Origin: Syngnathus acus
Taxonomy: Eukaryota > Chordata > Actinopteri > Syngnathiformes > Syngnathidae
Length of the DNA stretch: 64,000 nucleotides
Assembly: GCF_901709675.1 (NCBI RefSeq)
Contig: NC_051091.1
Coordinates: 8,590,967 to 8,654,966, forward strand
Direction of reading: 5' to 3'
Made by a program: the position numbers and the translations under genes. Shown here in pieces: positions 36,466 to 48,600 of this stretch. Each line of letters opens with the position of its first letter. Position 1 is the stretch's first letter. A model generated the notes under the pieces. It had not been told where the DNA came from and searched no databases. It saw only the letters and a program-made list of their open reading frames with translations.

Positions 36466-37471
36466 CGAGTGATGTGCAGTCCAGTTTTACATGAACTGAA
36501 TCTTTAGAATCGGTTCACTCAAAAGATTTGTTCAAAAGAATCGTTCACCGAATCGTTCGCTACACTTTATTTTTTTTTTACCTCGTGCAGTGTACCTATT
36601 GACGTGTCCATGAGGTGTACCTACACATATTGTCATATAAAGCAGTTAACCAAATGTCTGATTTTTATGTTTTAATTGGCGAATAAAAAAACAAGGAATA
36701 AAACACCAGACAAGTTTTAACATAAATGTTTATTTGAAAATAATAATAATATTAAAAGTAAATTTCAAACCAGCAATCTAATGTGAAATTGCAGCAGATA
36801 TATTGGATAACAATATTTAGGCATATATATGCATACACGTTATTTAAAAACTACTACAAGTGTTATAAAATCAAGATGACCCAAAGAGAAGCATAATCTT
36901 CCCATTGTTGCATAACGGCGCATTCCTTAATGCAATAAAGTTAGCCGTTAGCTTGGAGAGAACGCGCTTAATAGAAGTGGAGTTTCAGTGAGTGGTTCCT
37001 TCTTTCCTTGGCAAATCGTAAATCTACATTCTGGCTTACATAGTTCACGCCAGGAGGGAGACGCAACACGTTCACTGACTGATCCGTTGATGCACGGGAA
37101 GGAAGGCAGTTCACCCATTGGCTCGTTCGCGAACGGGAAAGTCAGAATTCTTTCCCTCACTGATCCGTTCTCGCAATGAACTGGAAATGCAAATCACTCA
37201 CTGACTCGTTCACACACAGATCCGTTCAGTTGGCGAACGGGAAATGCAATTCGCGACTCGTTCGTGAACGGGAAGTTACATCATTTTCTTCTTCGTTTTG
37301 TTTTACGGCGAGGTGGCACCAGCTTCAATGCGCATTACCGACACCTACTGGTTGAAGTTATATGAACTGAAAAAAGAACGAATCACTTTAGGAAGTGATT
37401 CGTTCCCTCTCGTTCACTGAAAAACAAAAGTCGTTCCTTTGAACGAATCGTTCACTCACGAGCCAACACTA
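36466..37471 (-). mobile_element. right arm: longer inverted copy of the outer element
   Basis: Mirrors the left arm (AACCAAATGTCTGATTTTTA, CATAACGGCGCATTCC, GCAAATCGTAAATCTACATT blocks) and adds about 350 bp near its outer end (about 37075-37430). That part is built from repeated GTTCGCGAACGGGAA and GAACGAATCGTTCA motifs. Ends CAACACTA next to the right copy of GTCTGCAC. Confidence 0.75.
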
Positions 37472-37479
37472 GTCTGCAC

Positions 37480-37970
37480 GCATGACCGGATCCAGCCTAT
37501 ATGTTCTGAAAGTCTTCATCAACATGTGCTAAGTATAGGCAGGAAAGGATCAGCGTGTCAATGTGTACAGTGAGCGAGCTATGGTTAATATATAATGGAA
37601 ATCATTACAGGACGTTGATAATGCTCTTAGAGTGTCAACAAAGTGCTATTTTATGGCCACCAGTGTTTGTATTAGCCTTTCATAAAAGGAAGACAGAATG
37701 AATTATGTTCGCAGCAAATAATGTCAAATACAATGTGATTCTTCTTAACCAAGAGCTTCACATTTATGTAACTTTTTTTTTTTTTTTTTGCATTAGGTAA
37801 TTAGGATAATTGACTGAAATCAAATGCATGCTGAATTTGTGAATTTAACAGCAACATTGTTCCAATTTGGAGGCTAACCTCACGTCACCATCACTCATCT
37901 GACTTTTGAGCAAGCAACCAATGTCTGGCCTCCTATCCATTTAGGATGCAGCATCCTCGCCTCTTTTACA
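37480..37970. other. intergenic DNA between the composite element and the LIM fragment
   Basis: About 490 bp of AT-rich sequence with a T-run near 37771-37789. Nothing else recognised. Confidence 0.6.
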
Positions 37971-37974
37971 GGAA

Positions 37975-38304
37975 CACTCTGATGAGAAGAACACAAAAGA
38001 TGGTTAAAAGGATTTTGACGTCAAGACTTCAGTCAGGGGCAAAGACACAGTTGAGTTGGAAAAGATCGGAGTCCACACCGCAGCTAAGGGCCTCTGTGCC
38101 GCCTGCAGCAAAAGTGATTGTGGGAAAGGTACTGGATTATTGCTCTTGGGCTTGCTACTCAAATCTTTCTCACTCACATACGAACTACTTCCTGTCTTGC
38201 TCTGATGACGCAGCTGAGCACCACAGGCTGCTTCGAGAGGGACGGATGTCCATACTGCCGGGAAGACTACGAGCAGCTCTTAGCGCAAGGGGCCCTTTGT
38301 GCAG
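37975..38304 (+). pseudogene. broken paxillin/leupaxin-type LIM-domain fragment
   Basis: In one frame, 38020-38111 reads KTSVRGKDTVELEKIGVHTAAKG and then LCAACSK, matching the segment before LIM1 and the first zinc knuckle of paxillin-family adaptors (paxillin LGV.T.AKG.C.AC). Directly upstream in that frame is a TAA (38005-38007). After CAACSK the next residues (VIVGKVLD) continue only after a 1-base insertion at 38112-38115. The middle of the LIM domain (the WHPEHFxCxxC part) is not recognisable. The second half returns at 38214-38304: LSTTGCFERDG, PYCREDYEQL, ALCAG. A GT-AG intron (38130-38213) could be drawn, but it would still leave the first zinc site incomplete. No other exons of the gene were found. 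Most likely a decayed relic; a fast-evolving gene with poorly visible exons is the alternative. Confidence 0.6.
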
Positions 38305-40989
38305 GTTGGAAGCCTCCCATTTATTTGCAGTCAAAAAAATGACAGGATTTCATCCATCCATCCATTAGGCCTTATTAGTAGACAATCAAGTGATTTAACA
38401 AAAGCACAACGCCTGAAGAAAAATTCATCTATGATCTCTTATTGCTTGAAAAAATCTTTACTTTATCTAGTTGGAAACCCTAGTGGCTGTTTATCTTATT
38501 CCTATCAATTCCAAGAATTCTCCCTTACCAAAAATTCCAAATTTTCTCCATAACAAAACCCACAAGAATTTGGACTCTTTTAGTTTCCCCCCTTTATTTC
38601 CCACATTTAGAGAGATTGAAACTGTTCCACCTTTAAACTAGTCAGCTTATGCCTACTGACCTTCCCTAACATTCCCCAAGTTTTTATTTAGCTTCTTAGC
38701 CTTCACACAATTTCTCCAGAAATTGCATTTTAGTCTATTCACTTGTTAGATCTAGTGCACACTGCTGCCCCCAAGTGGACTAAATTATGCATGTGTGAAT
38801 CCTCAATGGCTGGCGATTCCACTATTGGAAATCAAATACTGCAGCTGGTGAAATTTCTCTTTCATTCTAATATTGTATGTTATTCATATTGAACACGGAA
38901 CAGGGCTTCAAGGGTAAAGCGGATATGTATTGACATCCAGGCCTCGTTAACCTTACAGTATTGTGTTTGCAACAATTCCCAAGTGCGTCTGACTCTGACT
39001 TCCTTTTGTTGAAGAGCGAATACCTCTGTCCATCAAAAATGAGCCTTATTATCTTTACGAAGGTCACAGCTCTTCAACTTGATATCATTGGATCGTGCGT
39101 GTGCGTGTGTGTTACAAAAAGGTTGCATTTCAAGAGACAAAAAAATGACTGGAGTTACAACCGCCCCTTTATCAAGAATTATCATTAGTTGGGAAAATGC
39201 ACTGATTATTGTCTTCAAACAAGCATCCATCCATTTGCTAGCTAATTATCGCATATGTGAGCCATAATGGCCCACTCCCAGTAAAAGGTCGTAAAAGGTT
39301 CTTCAAAGACTAATTAGAGAATGGCATAAAGTGAACTGCCACATTAGGTTGTGTGTTACAGTCATTTGAATGTGCTTGTTAATAATGAGCTAATAATGAC
39401 AATGACGTCTTGTTGGCGGGGGGAAGCATGTTACTGTTGCCATGGTGAGGGCACGACTGCTCATTTCACACCCGACCCCGATGTACCTTAGGTGAGATTC
39501 CAAACGGAACTCGCTCCATCTGTAATTTCCATATGTTTATAAATCAAATACACTGCCACTGTCTTTCAAAACAACATGTTAGCCGAGAGAAAATGTCACC
39601 TGATTTAACATACTGATAAATCCGTGCATACTGATGTATGCATGACATCCAAGTACAAAGCATCAAACATGCTAATTTGCATGATTTGACAATTTGATAA
39701 CTAAACACGTGACCCATTACTGGCATCTCCCCGCCCCATCACAGTAAACGTGGTCTAAATTTAGGTGCGGGCTGGCTGCGTGACGTGTATTAGGATCAGG
39801 TGGCCTCGCTTGCACTCTGAGGGGGCGAGGCGGACCCACCTTCACTCTCTGCTGATCTATTTGTGTCCATCGCCCTCCTGGCTTGTTGGCTTGCCACAGC
39901 AGGAATGCTGCCCGTCTAATCAAGTCGGATGGATCCACGCACTCTGATCCCCTTTCCCTGGCCCATTGATGCCGCCTGGGAACCAGAGCGCCAAATGCTA
40001 ATGCATACCCAATGCCATTTGCTTCAACATAAGATCCAATAATCAACAATCTGTTAGCTGCCTTCTTCCCCAAGTTCCCATGAGGGTTTCCTATTCTTTT
40101 TTTGGAAACATGACAGTAGATGAGCTATTTCTTGTTTGAATACAAGATTCTATTCTAGAAAGCACTGACTGATAGCAACAACTGCATGATGGTAGGAGGA
40201 CAATTAAGACTAAAATGGCCATCCTGGCTATTTGCACCACACTGATGGGGCTCACAAAGAGGCCGCCATTAATGTGGAACACTCCAGCCTGACATTTTCA
40301 CTCTAATGGGTCTTCATTCTACAGAGTAATAAATATTGTGTTAAATTAATACCTCTCCGGCAGTGATGAAGCAAACTGAGCAACACTTTTTTTTTTTAGC
40401 TTTGTAATGAATTTCTTTTGTTTCAAGCTAGCGTTGGAATTCATTAGGTCATGCACACGTACCCAGTGAAGTGGCTGCTGAGTGTAGCTCTTAATAATTA
40501 GACTGGAAAAAGACATGACAAGCTTCCTGATCCGCACCGCAAATCCGAATTAATTTAACAAGCCGTAGAATACATCTTGAAACATCTTTAACGGTTCAAC
40601 GACGCTGTGATTATTTCATTGTCTTCTCTGCAGTTAAATGTAATTAACACAACATTCCACATGCAGGATTGTTTGCTTGTATGTCAGTGTGATGGAAGTT
40701 GGTGCCACAGTGCAAACTCTGCCCAGTCGGCCTCCCGCAAGCCCATGTGAAATGTGACACAAGCGTGGGCTCTCCTTTAAGGCATAACTTCACCACGGTA
40801 CATTGTGTGCGCGTGCGTGTGTGTGTGTGTGTACGGTGGGAGGTCAGGCCTCCAAATTTACCAGGGCGTGCAGCAGCTGTCCACTGGCATGTCAACGGGA
40901 TCGTCAGCACAGTCCATGCAGGGGTTCACTCCGTGCCTGCAGTGCGCCTTTTCACTCCTCTTCATCATCCAGGACCTGCAGCCCCGAAT
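38305..40989. other. intergenic DNA upstream of cav3, including its presumed promoter
   Basis: No gene recognised. A GC-richer patch lies at about 39720-39980. A (GT)n tract at 40803-40832 lies about 160 bp before the cav3 ATG, in the presumed promoter or 5' UTR. No clear TATA box or splice donor was assigned. Confidence 0.6.
40803..40832. repeat. (GT)n repeat upstream of cav3
   Basis: GTGTGCGCGTGCGTGTGTGT-type alternating purine-pyrimidine tract, a possible Z-DNA former close to the cav3 start. Confidence 0.9.
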
Positions 40990-42490
40990 ATGGCGGACCA
41001 GTACCAGTACAACGCCAACGATGAAAAGATCGTGAAGGACAGCAACACCAAGGAGATCGATCTTATCAACCGTGACCCGAAGCAGATCAATGAGGACGTG
41101 GTGAAGGTTTGTGCCATGCGACGACCCCTCCCTTTCAGTGGAAGGATGATGAAAAATATTTTGTAGAACGTGCATGGACATAAAAATGTGTAGCTAGCAA
41201 ATACAGGTTGCTGCACTTGATCATAATTCCTTAAATAGATCAGGAACTATTCCTGTTGCTTGTTCAGAAAGTCGTGTTTATTTTGGGAATGGTGGAGTAT
41301 GCGTGTAACTGATATCCCGAGCTATCATGTTTTATTTAGATTCGACAGCTGTTTATTCTCTGATTGTTAGCGGGGATCACTTATTTACATTTACCATGAG
41401 ATTAGATTTTGTTTTGTTGCTAACTGAATGGGAAGTCTGGAAGGTTGATGCACAGTATAAATATAATTGCATGCATATTTTATGAATAAGTACACACACA
41501 CGCACACGCACACACACACATTTCTGCATGGGACAATTTTATAACAACATTGTTCTGGAGGGTTTAGGCAATCCCTTCTTCTTCAAAACGCCTTCAGCGC
41601 TTGACAAAATGTAAACCAATTCATCAATTTGTTCCGAGGATGAGCCCAGACGGTTTTCTTTGAACAATCAGCTCGAGCGGAACCTGGCCATTGGTTTGGA
41701 AGACAAAGACAACATGTTTATAGATGTGTGGGGCGTCTGCTGCCCGCCTGCCTGTCTGAAAAGTTCATTAACATTCTGTTGGAGTCTCAGTTTGGAATGC
41801 AGACAGATTTACCAAGAGCTCAACTGGCAGATTGCAGCGTAACCTTGCCCGCACATGTCATACTGTACTACTGTCCACACTAACACGACCCACTTGGCAA
41901 TTATAATTACCTCCGTTCATGGACACAGTTGACAACTGAGCGCATTTGAATCGCTAACCAAAACAGCAGCAACAATTAGAAAGCACAATGATATCGTACT
42001 ATCTTCCTCGTGAGGTTACAGAAACAAGTCAAAGCCACACTAAGTTTGTTTGCTACATCACAGGTCACTCACTCAACCTTTTACATACACATGTGATCTC
42101 AGTTCATGAACATTTCAGGACCAATAATGCTGACCTTAATGTCATCAGGTGGAGTTCGAGGACGTCATCGCGGAGCCAGATGGCACACACAGCCTGGACG
42201 GCGTCTGGAAGCTCAGCTACACCACCTTCACCGTGTCCAAGTACTGGTGCTACCGCATTCTGTCCGCCATCTTCGGCATCCCCGTGGCTCTCATCTGGGG
42301 CTTCCTGTTTGCCTTAATCTCCTTCTGCCACATCTGGGCGGTGATGCCCTGCATCAAGAGCTGCCTGATTGAGTCGCAGTGCGTCAGCCGCATTTACTTG
42401 CTGTGCATTCAGACCTTCTGCGATCCTTTGTTCGAAGCCCTGGGCAAGATCTTCGGCAGCGTACGCGTGGCACTGCGCAAGGAGGTCTAA
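40990..42490 (+). CDS. cav3: cav3, caveolin-3
   Basis: Caveolin-3 coats muscle-cell caveolae as an oligomeric hairpin membrane protein. Two exons, 40990-41106 and 42149-42490, join in phase 0 (donor GTTTGT, acceptor ATCAG) to give 152 residues (human 151). Exon 1 encodes [17 protein letters not shown] and [18 protein letters not shown]. Exon 2 begins with the caveolin signature FEDVIAEP, then the scaffolding domain [20 protein letters not shown], a hydrophobic hairpin ([18 protein letters not shown]...), and cysteines in the C-terminal part (PCIKSC, TFCDP). The C-terminus RVALRKEV fits CAV3. The short length and IVKD...KEIDL N-terminus favour cav3 over cav1. Convergent with oxtr, as in human 3p25. 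Intact. Confidence 0.96.
41107..42148 (+). other. cav3 intron
   Basis: A 1.04-kb intron with a short CA repeat at about 41493-41520. Nothing else recognised. Confidence 0.9.
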
Positions 42491-43114
42491 AAACTCACAC
42501 GACGCTGCTGGGAAAATCAGACGAGGCCTGCTATCTTTTTCTACACCACGTTGGCGACTATATTTTGTCTACCATTCTCTCATCCCAGAGAGGTCTGTTA
42601 GTAGGATTTTGTACAAAAAAAGGTAGCATTATTAATAGGAAATCTATAAGTTTGCCCCGCCCCCTTTTCATGGAGAGATCTATTATCATGAGAATTAAAA
42701 AATATATTTTGCACATAAAATTAGTTATTAGTAGAAACATTTTAACCACTTTGGCACCCTGTCTTGCTGTACTCTGGGTGTTGTAAAGAGATTCTTTTGT
42801 AGGATTTTATAAAAAACACACAACAAAGTAGAGTTATTAGCAGGAAATGGAATATGTTGTTTTTGAGTTATTGACTTTAAAGAAAATATTACGAAAAAAA
42901 ATTAGCCCAAAGTACAAAACTTAGCTTTTTCATCATGGAGGATTTTCAGTACGGCTGTTGTTCAATGAAAATTTTGTCAGAGACAGTCAGCTTTCTTTTT
43001 AAGTAAAATGCTTCTAAGTGGACGGCAACGTTTTGTGGAATGCGTTATTATTTCAAAGTGCATCTCTGCAGGCCGGTGACACACACAATCACACACACAC
43101 ACGCACACCCACAC

Positions 43115-43190
<76 letters not shown>

Positions 43191-45624
43191 GCACGCACAC
43201 ACGTTCTTTTAACTGGATGCCCAGTGTGCCTTTGCCACAGAAGCCCAGCGACAGCTGCAGGAGGCAACATGCTTCTGTGGCAGCTCTGCCACTCTGGAAG
43301 GCCTTATTGTTGATTGGGAGGGCGCGGGAAGGGGGCCATGTTCCCCCCGCCTCCTTCCACAACGTCAATAATTCATATGAGATGGAGGGAAGTGCTCATC
43401 GTTGTTGCGCCCACTGTCGACTTACGTGCATGCAAGCGTGACACGTCTTCTGGATGGAAAAATGTCTTTTACGATGTCATGCGTTAACCTTTGTTGACTT
43501 CAGCTAACTGTGATTAAACTTGCTCGATTGCATCATTAAGTGCAAGTTAAATCAAATGGATCGTCCGTCATATTTCTTGAAAATGAATTTGTCAAACTCA
43601 CCACCCCTTTAATGATTAAACACAAACGACATGTAAATGTGAGTGGGTTGTGTCTTTTCCCGTTTAAACTAGATTGCCTTGTTAATTAATCAGTGCCCCC
43701 CACAAGAGGCTGCTGTTGTGCATCTTTCACATCTTTTTTTTTACCAATTAAAAGAAATGGAAAAATATCCTGCACACCTGATGATCTCGAATGCATCCTG
43801 CATGGCATAGTGGTTGTAAATCATAGTGTTAATATGCGTCCGCAGTCACTTAATTATAGTTGATGCATTTTAGTTAACTTATTGTCCAGCATCAAATTGT
43901 ATTATGGAAATGAAAGTCTATTGGTATGATTAATAATCCATAAATGAGATTTCCCCCTCCTTACAACAAAGATAAATAGAAGTGCGGCAGACCGTGAGCA
44001 ATAATGACCCAACGTTTATGCTTGGGAAATTATGAATTATTTCAGATTGTAAATCATATTTTAGTCAAATGTTGACAAATGCCATTTTGTACAAACAGAG
44101 TTAAGATTATCTAAAACTAAGTAGCATATGTTATATAATTTCCTTCATCATTCTTTGCTCCACTAATACTGTTTTTGTACTGTAGTACAACCAACAAAAG
44201 CACCAATATATGTATATATATTTTTTACCTTGGTCAATTTATTAAGTGTTTTAAGCATACAGTGTTTTTTTTTCCAAGGAAAGCAGAGACTTTTTAAGGC
44301 CTCTCAAAAACTAAATATAACCACTATTACTGTATATAGCATTAGTTGTAGACAAGACTTGAGTGGACAGAAGTAATGTGTAGACTACAGGCAAAGCTTG
44401 GCGGCAATTGCCTGAGATTTATAATGAGTATATAATGTATATACAATGGGTCAATATTTAATGAGACCAGTAAGAGAATCTTTAGGGAATCTCGGGCAGT
44501 GCTTTGTTTCTTTTCATTCAGATCACTCCTACTGAACGGTGGCAATAATCAATGAGCAGTGAATGAATGCAGAAAGAATGCGGTTAATTGATCAAGAATG
44601 TTCGCAATTGGTAAATAAAGTGCTAACAGAAGCACTTCTTTATCAGTGATTACTCAAGAGTGAATAAAGTGCTGTTGCACATCCCTAAGACATAATATTA
44701 GTCTCCTCTTTTTGCACTTTATTCTCTTTTAAGAATTTTTACACCTCACATTACAGTGTATAAATATTTGACACTTATGCGATCAACTGCAGATGCAACA
44801 AAGTGAACAACATGGCACATGATTACTCATAAACACATAAACACACGTTTTATGCTCTCAGCTGCACTTTCTTTTACATTGTCTGCCTGCCAAGCATGTA
44901 GTTTACACATGTGCACAATATTAGTTTCATACAAAACTTCAATAATTATTGAAGAATTCCTCAGTGTGCACTGCTGTTGCAATATCTTTTTGACATGCAT
45001 TCAAACATTTATCAACTGACAACAAAATAACTATTAAAATTACACACCATTGCAAGCAATAATTTGTCAATTTTGATTTTATGAATCTGATTTATGGAGA
45101 AGGTGGGTTGGATCATTTTGAGTTATTCTTCAGAAAATGCTGGTAAAGATTTATTTTATATTTGCTTCAAGGGGTGGGTGAAAATGTGGGAAACAAAAAC
45201 AAAAATAAAAAAACACCTACAAGTCAATTATCTGGTCTGGCACCAGTGGTGTCGAAGCATATTTTGGAGTGGGGAGTCAGTGCCCCTTGTGATCCCCCTG
45301 TAGCTCCGCCACTTGTTCTCTGACAGTGTCAATCAAAAGATAGCATTTCAAAATTTGTAAAACAACTCAAATACTATTGCGTTGATTGTGCAGGTGTACC
45401 TAATATTATGGCTGGTATATGTGTGTAGTATATACACTGTACAAAACATAACAATAAGCAAACAAATGTTGATTGCTTGGCCTATATCCTGAAAATATTC
45501 ATTGCACTCAAACATTATATTTATTTTCTATTCACAGCATAAATGGCTGTACTGTGATTAAAATAATTCACATTTCTCTTTCATGAGCGAAAAGAATCTT
45601 TTGTTTACTTGCCCGGCTGAGTGC
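42491..45624. other. cav3-oxtr intergenic region with both 3' UTRs
   Basis: Tail-to-tail interval of 3.1 kb. It holds the long CA repeat at 43079-43201, a small hairpin beside it, a GTGTACCTAAT repeat-end motif (45393-45403) and an AGCTCCGCCACTT repeat-end motif (45302-45314). No gene seen. Confidence 0.75.
43079..43201. repeat. (CA)n microsatellite
   Basis: About 120 bp of CA dinucleotides with a few CGC, CCC and TCA interruptions, 590 bp past the cav3 stop. Reading frames of poly-TH or poly-VC across it are artefacts. Confidence 0.97.
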
Positions 45625-48600
45625 TCACGTGCTGGATGTCTGCGTGATGCTCTTCTGGCTGCCCGTGCTCTTAATGACCAAGGTGGACGAGATGCTCTTG
45701 TGACTGCAGTCCAAGTCGCGCTCGCAACGACACCGCGACGACTTGAGGTAGCGCGCCGGGCAGCAGAGAAAGTTCTGCCGCAGGTCATGGAAGAGGTGCC
45801 CCGCGAAACACATGTAGATCCACGGGTTGCAGCAGCTGTTGAGGCTGGCCAGCAGCATGGAGATGAGGAAGGGCATCACTGTAAGCAAAGGTCACGAGAA
45901 CCGTCAGATAGAAGGAAAAACATCCACCAACTGACAGGAACATAAATTCTACATACTGTGAGGTCAAGTAAGTCATCACATCAATAGCCAAGCTGTCTAG
46001 ACTACTCAGCGTTCTCTAGTGCAAACTACTATACTAGATAAACAAAGACAAACATTTCCCGCAAGCTCACATTGGAGTTTCCTTAATGGGCAAAAATAAA
46101 AAAAAATATCTTCCCAAAAACATATAAATCCAAACCTGTATTATGATTAAAACAATTACAATTGTAGAAAATGAATTACCCAGAATAATCCATCTATTTT
46201 TTTCTGATATCAGTGGGCGGCCATTTAGCCATGTACCGCCACTTGTCGACTAAAAATGACATAATGATCCCTGAACATTATAGGACTCATTTGTCTAATT
46301 ATCTGAAGGTTAGAAAGGTGACCCTGAGAGATTATCCTGTAGTGCAGTGTTAAGAGGGATTAAATCCCCCGTGTTCACTCACAGGCAATCAATTGTGAAT
46401 GTCCATACACCTCCAATAATAGCTATGGCCTTGAATTAGACAAAGACAGAACAAGAAGTGGGGAGGATTCCTAAAAACTATACCAAATCTTTGACAACAT
46501 AGCATACATCACAGCTTGTACGTGGCGCCATGATGGATGACATTTAAACCGCGTCGATTCTGTTCTCTCACATGTGACATTTTACAAATGTATTCAAGAT
46601 CTCGGTAATTGTCTCGTCACCTGCGCGACTGATCATGTGTTGAGGAACTTGTCTGCAGCCCTCCTCCACTGAGAAAAAAAAAAGAGTATAAGGTCATGGA
46701 AAGTAAGAACTAGATCAGGTTGGAATTGGTAGGAGAAAAAACCTAGACTGACTGACCGACCGACCAACAGATGCATAAATTATACTTGCAGTGCGGTCTC
46801 GAAAGTTGTCACACTTGGGCACTTTTATTGTGACAGGCACTCCACACAGCTAGATGGCAGCGGCAAACTTAATAAAGTGAAGTACGATACTGGTAGTAGC
46901 TTTTTGCCACTCACTGTTTCAACAACGACATTTGGGCACAAATGGTGCAGCAACACATGCAGACAGAGTATATAGAAATGATGACATTAATCTTTTCCAT
47001 CTATAGTAAAAATTTATTAATATTACTTCTTTCAACCTCATTCTTAATACAGAGTGTTGATTTCACCTCTGAAGGGTGAGAGAATATATATTTTTTATTT
47101 CATTCTTGTTAATTGATTTCACGGGGTGTGATTAATTGCCAGGAATGAGAATGTATCGAGGTGAATCTTTGAGAAAGTCAGGCTGATAGCAATATCCCTC
47201 CACGCAAAAGTGGTTTCTCTTAAATGTTTGCTGTTTTCTTTCCTCGATACATTTCAAAGAAAGAAAGCGTATTAAAAATAAACGAGTCGACCTTTAGCGC
47301 GTCTAAAACTCCTTGGGCTTTCTAGGCACCAAGTGTTGAATGCAAATCAATAGCAAAGCTAGGGTGAGTCAGCAGGCTCAGCGGGGGAGATTTCTGTTTT
47401 TCAGCACCAATATGTTGCAGATTGTCAGTCTGAGTCGGCCGGCGTTCACCTTCCAACGCTTTTCTGTCGCAATCAAAGCCAACCACGTAGGCTAAATGTG
47501 AAATCACAGGTGTCAGCTAATGGGAAGGTTTCGTACTGACAATTATTGCCCACTGATCATTTTGGCAAATTCGTAATGCTGATGCATTCTCGGGTTGAAG
47601 CCGAGCCAAAGAATAAATGAAGCGATGTACCAGTCTCAACATGACGGTGAGAGGCCATTTTCACCTTCCATTTTAGCACTTAACGATTGGATCGGTGAAA
47701 GGGGGATATTGCACAATGTGACTCAAGTGTCACTTCTCGAAATATTACCGAAAAGGATCATGAAGTGCACCGTGTTATTTGCTACCCGATGCAATTTCAG
47801 AGTTGATAAAAAATATTGTGAAGAGAAAATAGGATTGATTAATATGTGCGTCTCACGAATCTAAATATTCATTTGTATCATTACTAGCAATGATTTGCAA
47901 AGTGTGGTATCAAAACCATGAGCGGTAAGAGTCACTGCTTGTACAATTCAGTTGTATTTAACTTTTAACTTCAATTCATTTACATTTAATTTTAAACTGT
48001 TTGGGGTTTTTTTGGACGGGGTCTAAAAATGTTTTATTTAACTTTTATGTGCAGTAGTGCATTCAAATGAATTGTGGATTTTATGAAATATTAAAATTAA
48101 TCATTTTGATTTTGATAATTTCTACAGTAAGAAAATCTACCATCTCAAGAAATGTGGATGTTACATAAGAAATAATAAAAATGTCATATCGGAATGACAT
48201 TGATTCAATGAATAATTTTTTTTTTTTTATATGATCTAAAGGATTGAGATTTACCTGAATAGTGTTTGTTCATTGCCGTCTACTGTCTGTCTGAGTTGAC
48301 ATTAGTGTCAGTCTAAATGGATAGTGATCTGCACACAAGCAGCAGGCACTCGGGCCTATCTATGGTACGCAAACACCGGCACGTGGATCAGACAATTGTG
48401 GTCTTACTGAGGGTTATTCACGTGGTCATAAACCTCTTTCCTGCAAGCATGCAGACAGAATTAAAAAAAAAAAAAAGCAGCACATTTTACTAAAGTGGCT
48501 ATTTTGGTCTGAAGCAAATAATGCGGCTAGAGAGTCAAAGGGTGGCATTCACTCTGTCACTTGGAAGCTTTCACCCAGAAGCGAGACATATACAAAAGAA

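Larger units (their letters stand above)
33437..37471. mobile_element. 4.0-kb composite hAT-like inverted-repeat element carrying a tandem array
   Basis: Exact 8-bp direct repeats GTCTGCAC flank the outside (33429-33436 and 37472-37479). The outer termini are TAGTGATGTGC and, reverse-complemented, TAGTGTTGGCT. The outer arms are inverted copies of one sequence: left 33437-34194, right about 36466-37471. Shared blocks include TCCTGGCGTGAACTATGTAA and CTCCAAGCTAACGGCTAAC. The right arm has about 350 bp absent from the left. Inside lies a second inverted pair (about 34195-34410 and 36240-36465) with tRNA-like boxes, and in the centre the 235-bp array. There is no transposase reading frame, so it would need enzymes supplied elsewhere. 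hAT assignment rests on the 8-bp duplication and TAGTG ends; I did not compare it with a repeat library. Confidence 0.8.

Noticed and set aside
37946-38368. 140-residue frame as an intact gene
   Set aside because: It mixes frames of the LIM fragment: the recognisable LIM pieces fall in different frames, so this long frame is not the ancestral one.
40699-40989. Upstream extension of the cav3 reading frame to 40699
   Set aside because: It runs through the (GT)n tract and has no similarity to caveolins; the standard ATG at 40990 gives a 152-residue protein matching the family length.
43018-43441. Poly-Thr-His and poly-Val-Cys reading frames
   Set aside because: They are translations of the (CA)n microsatellite.
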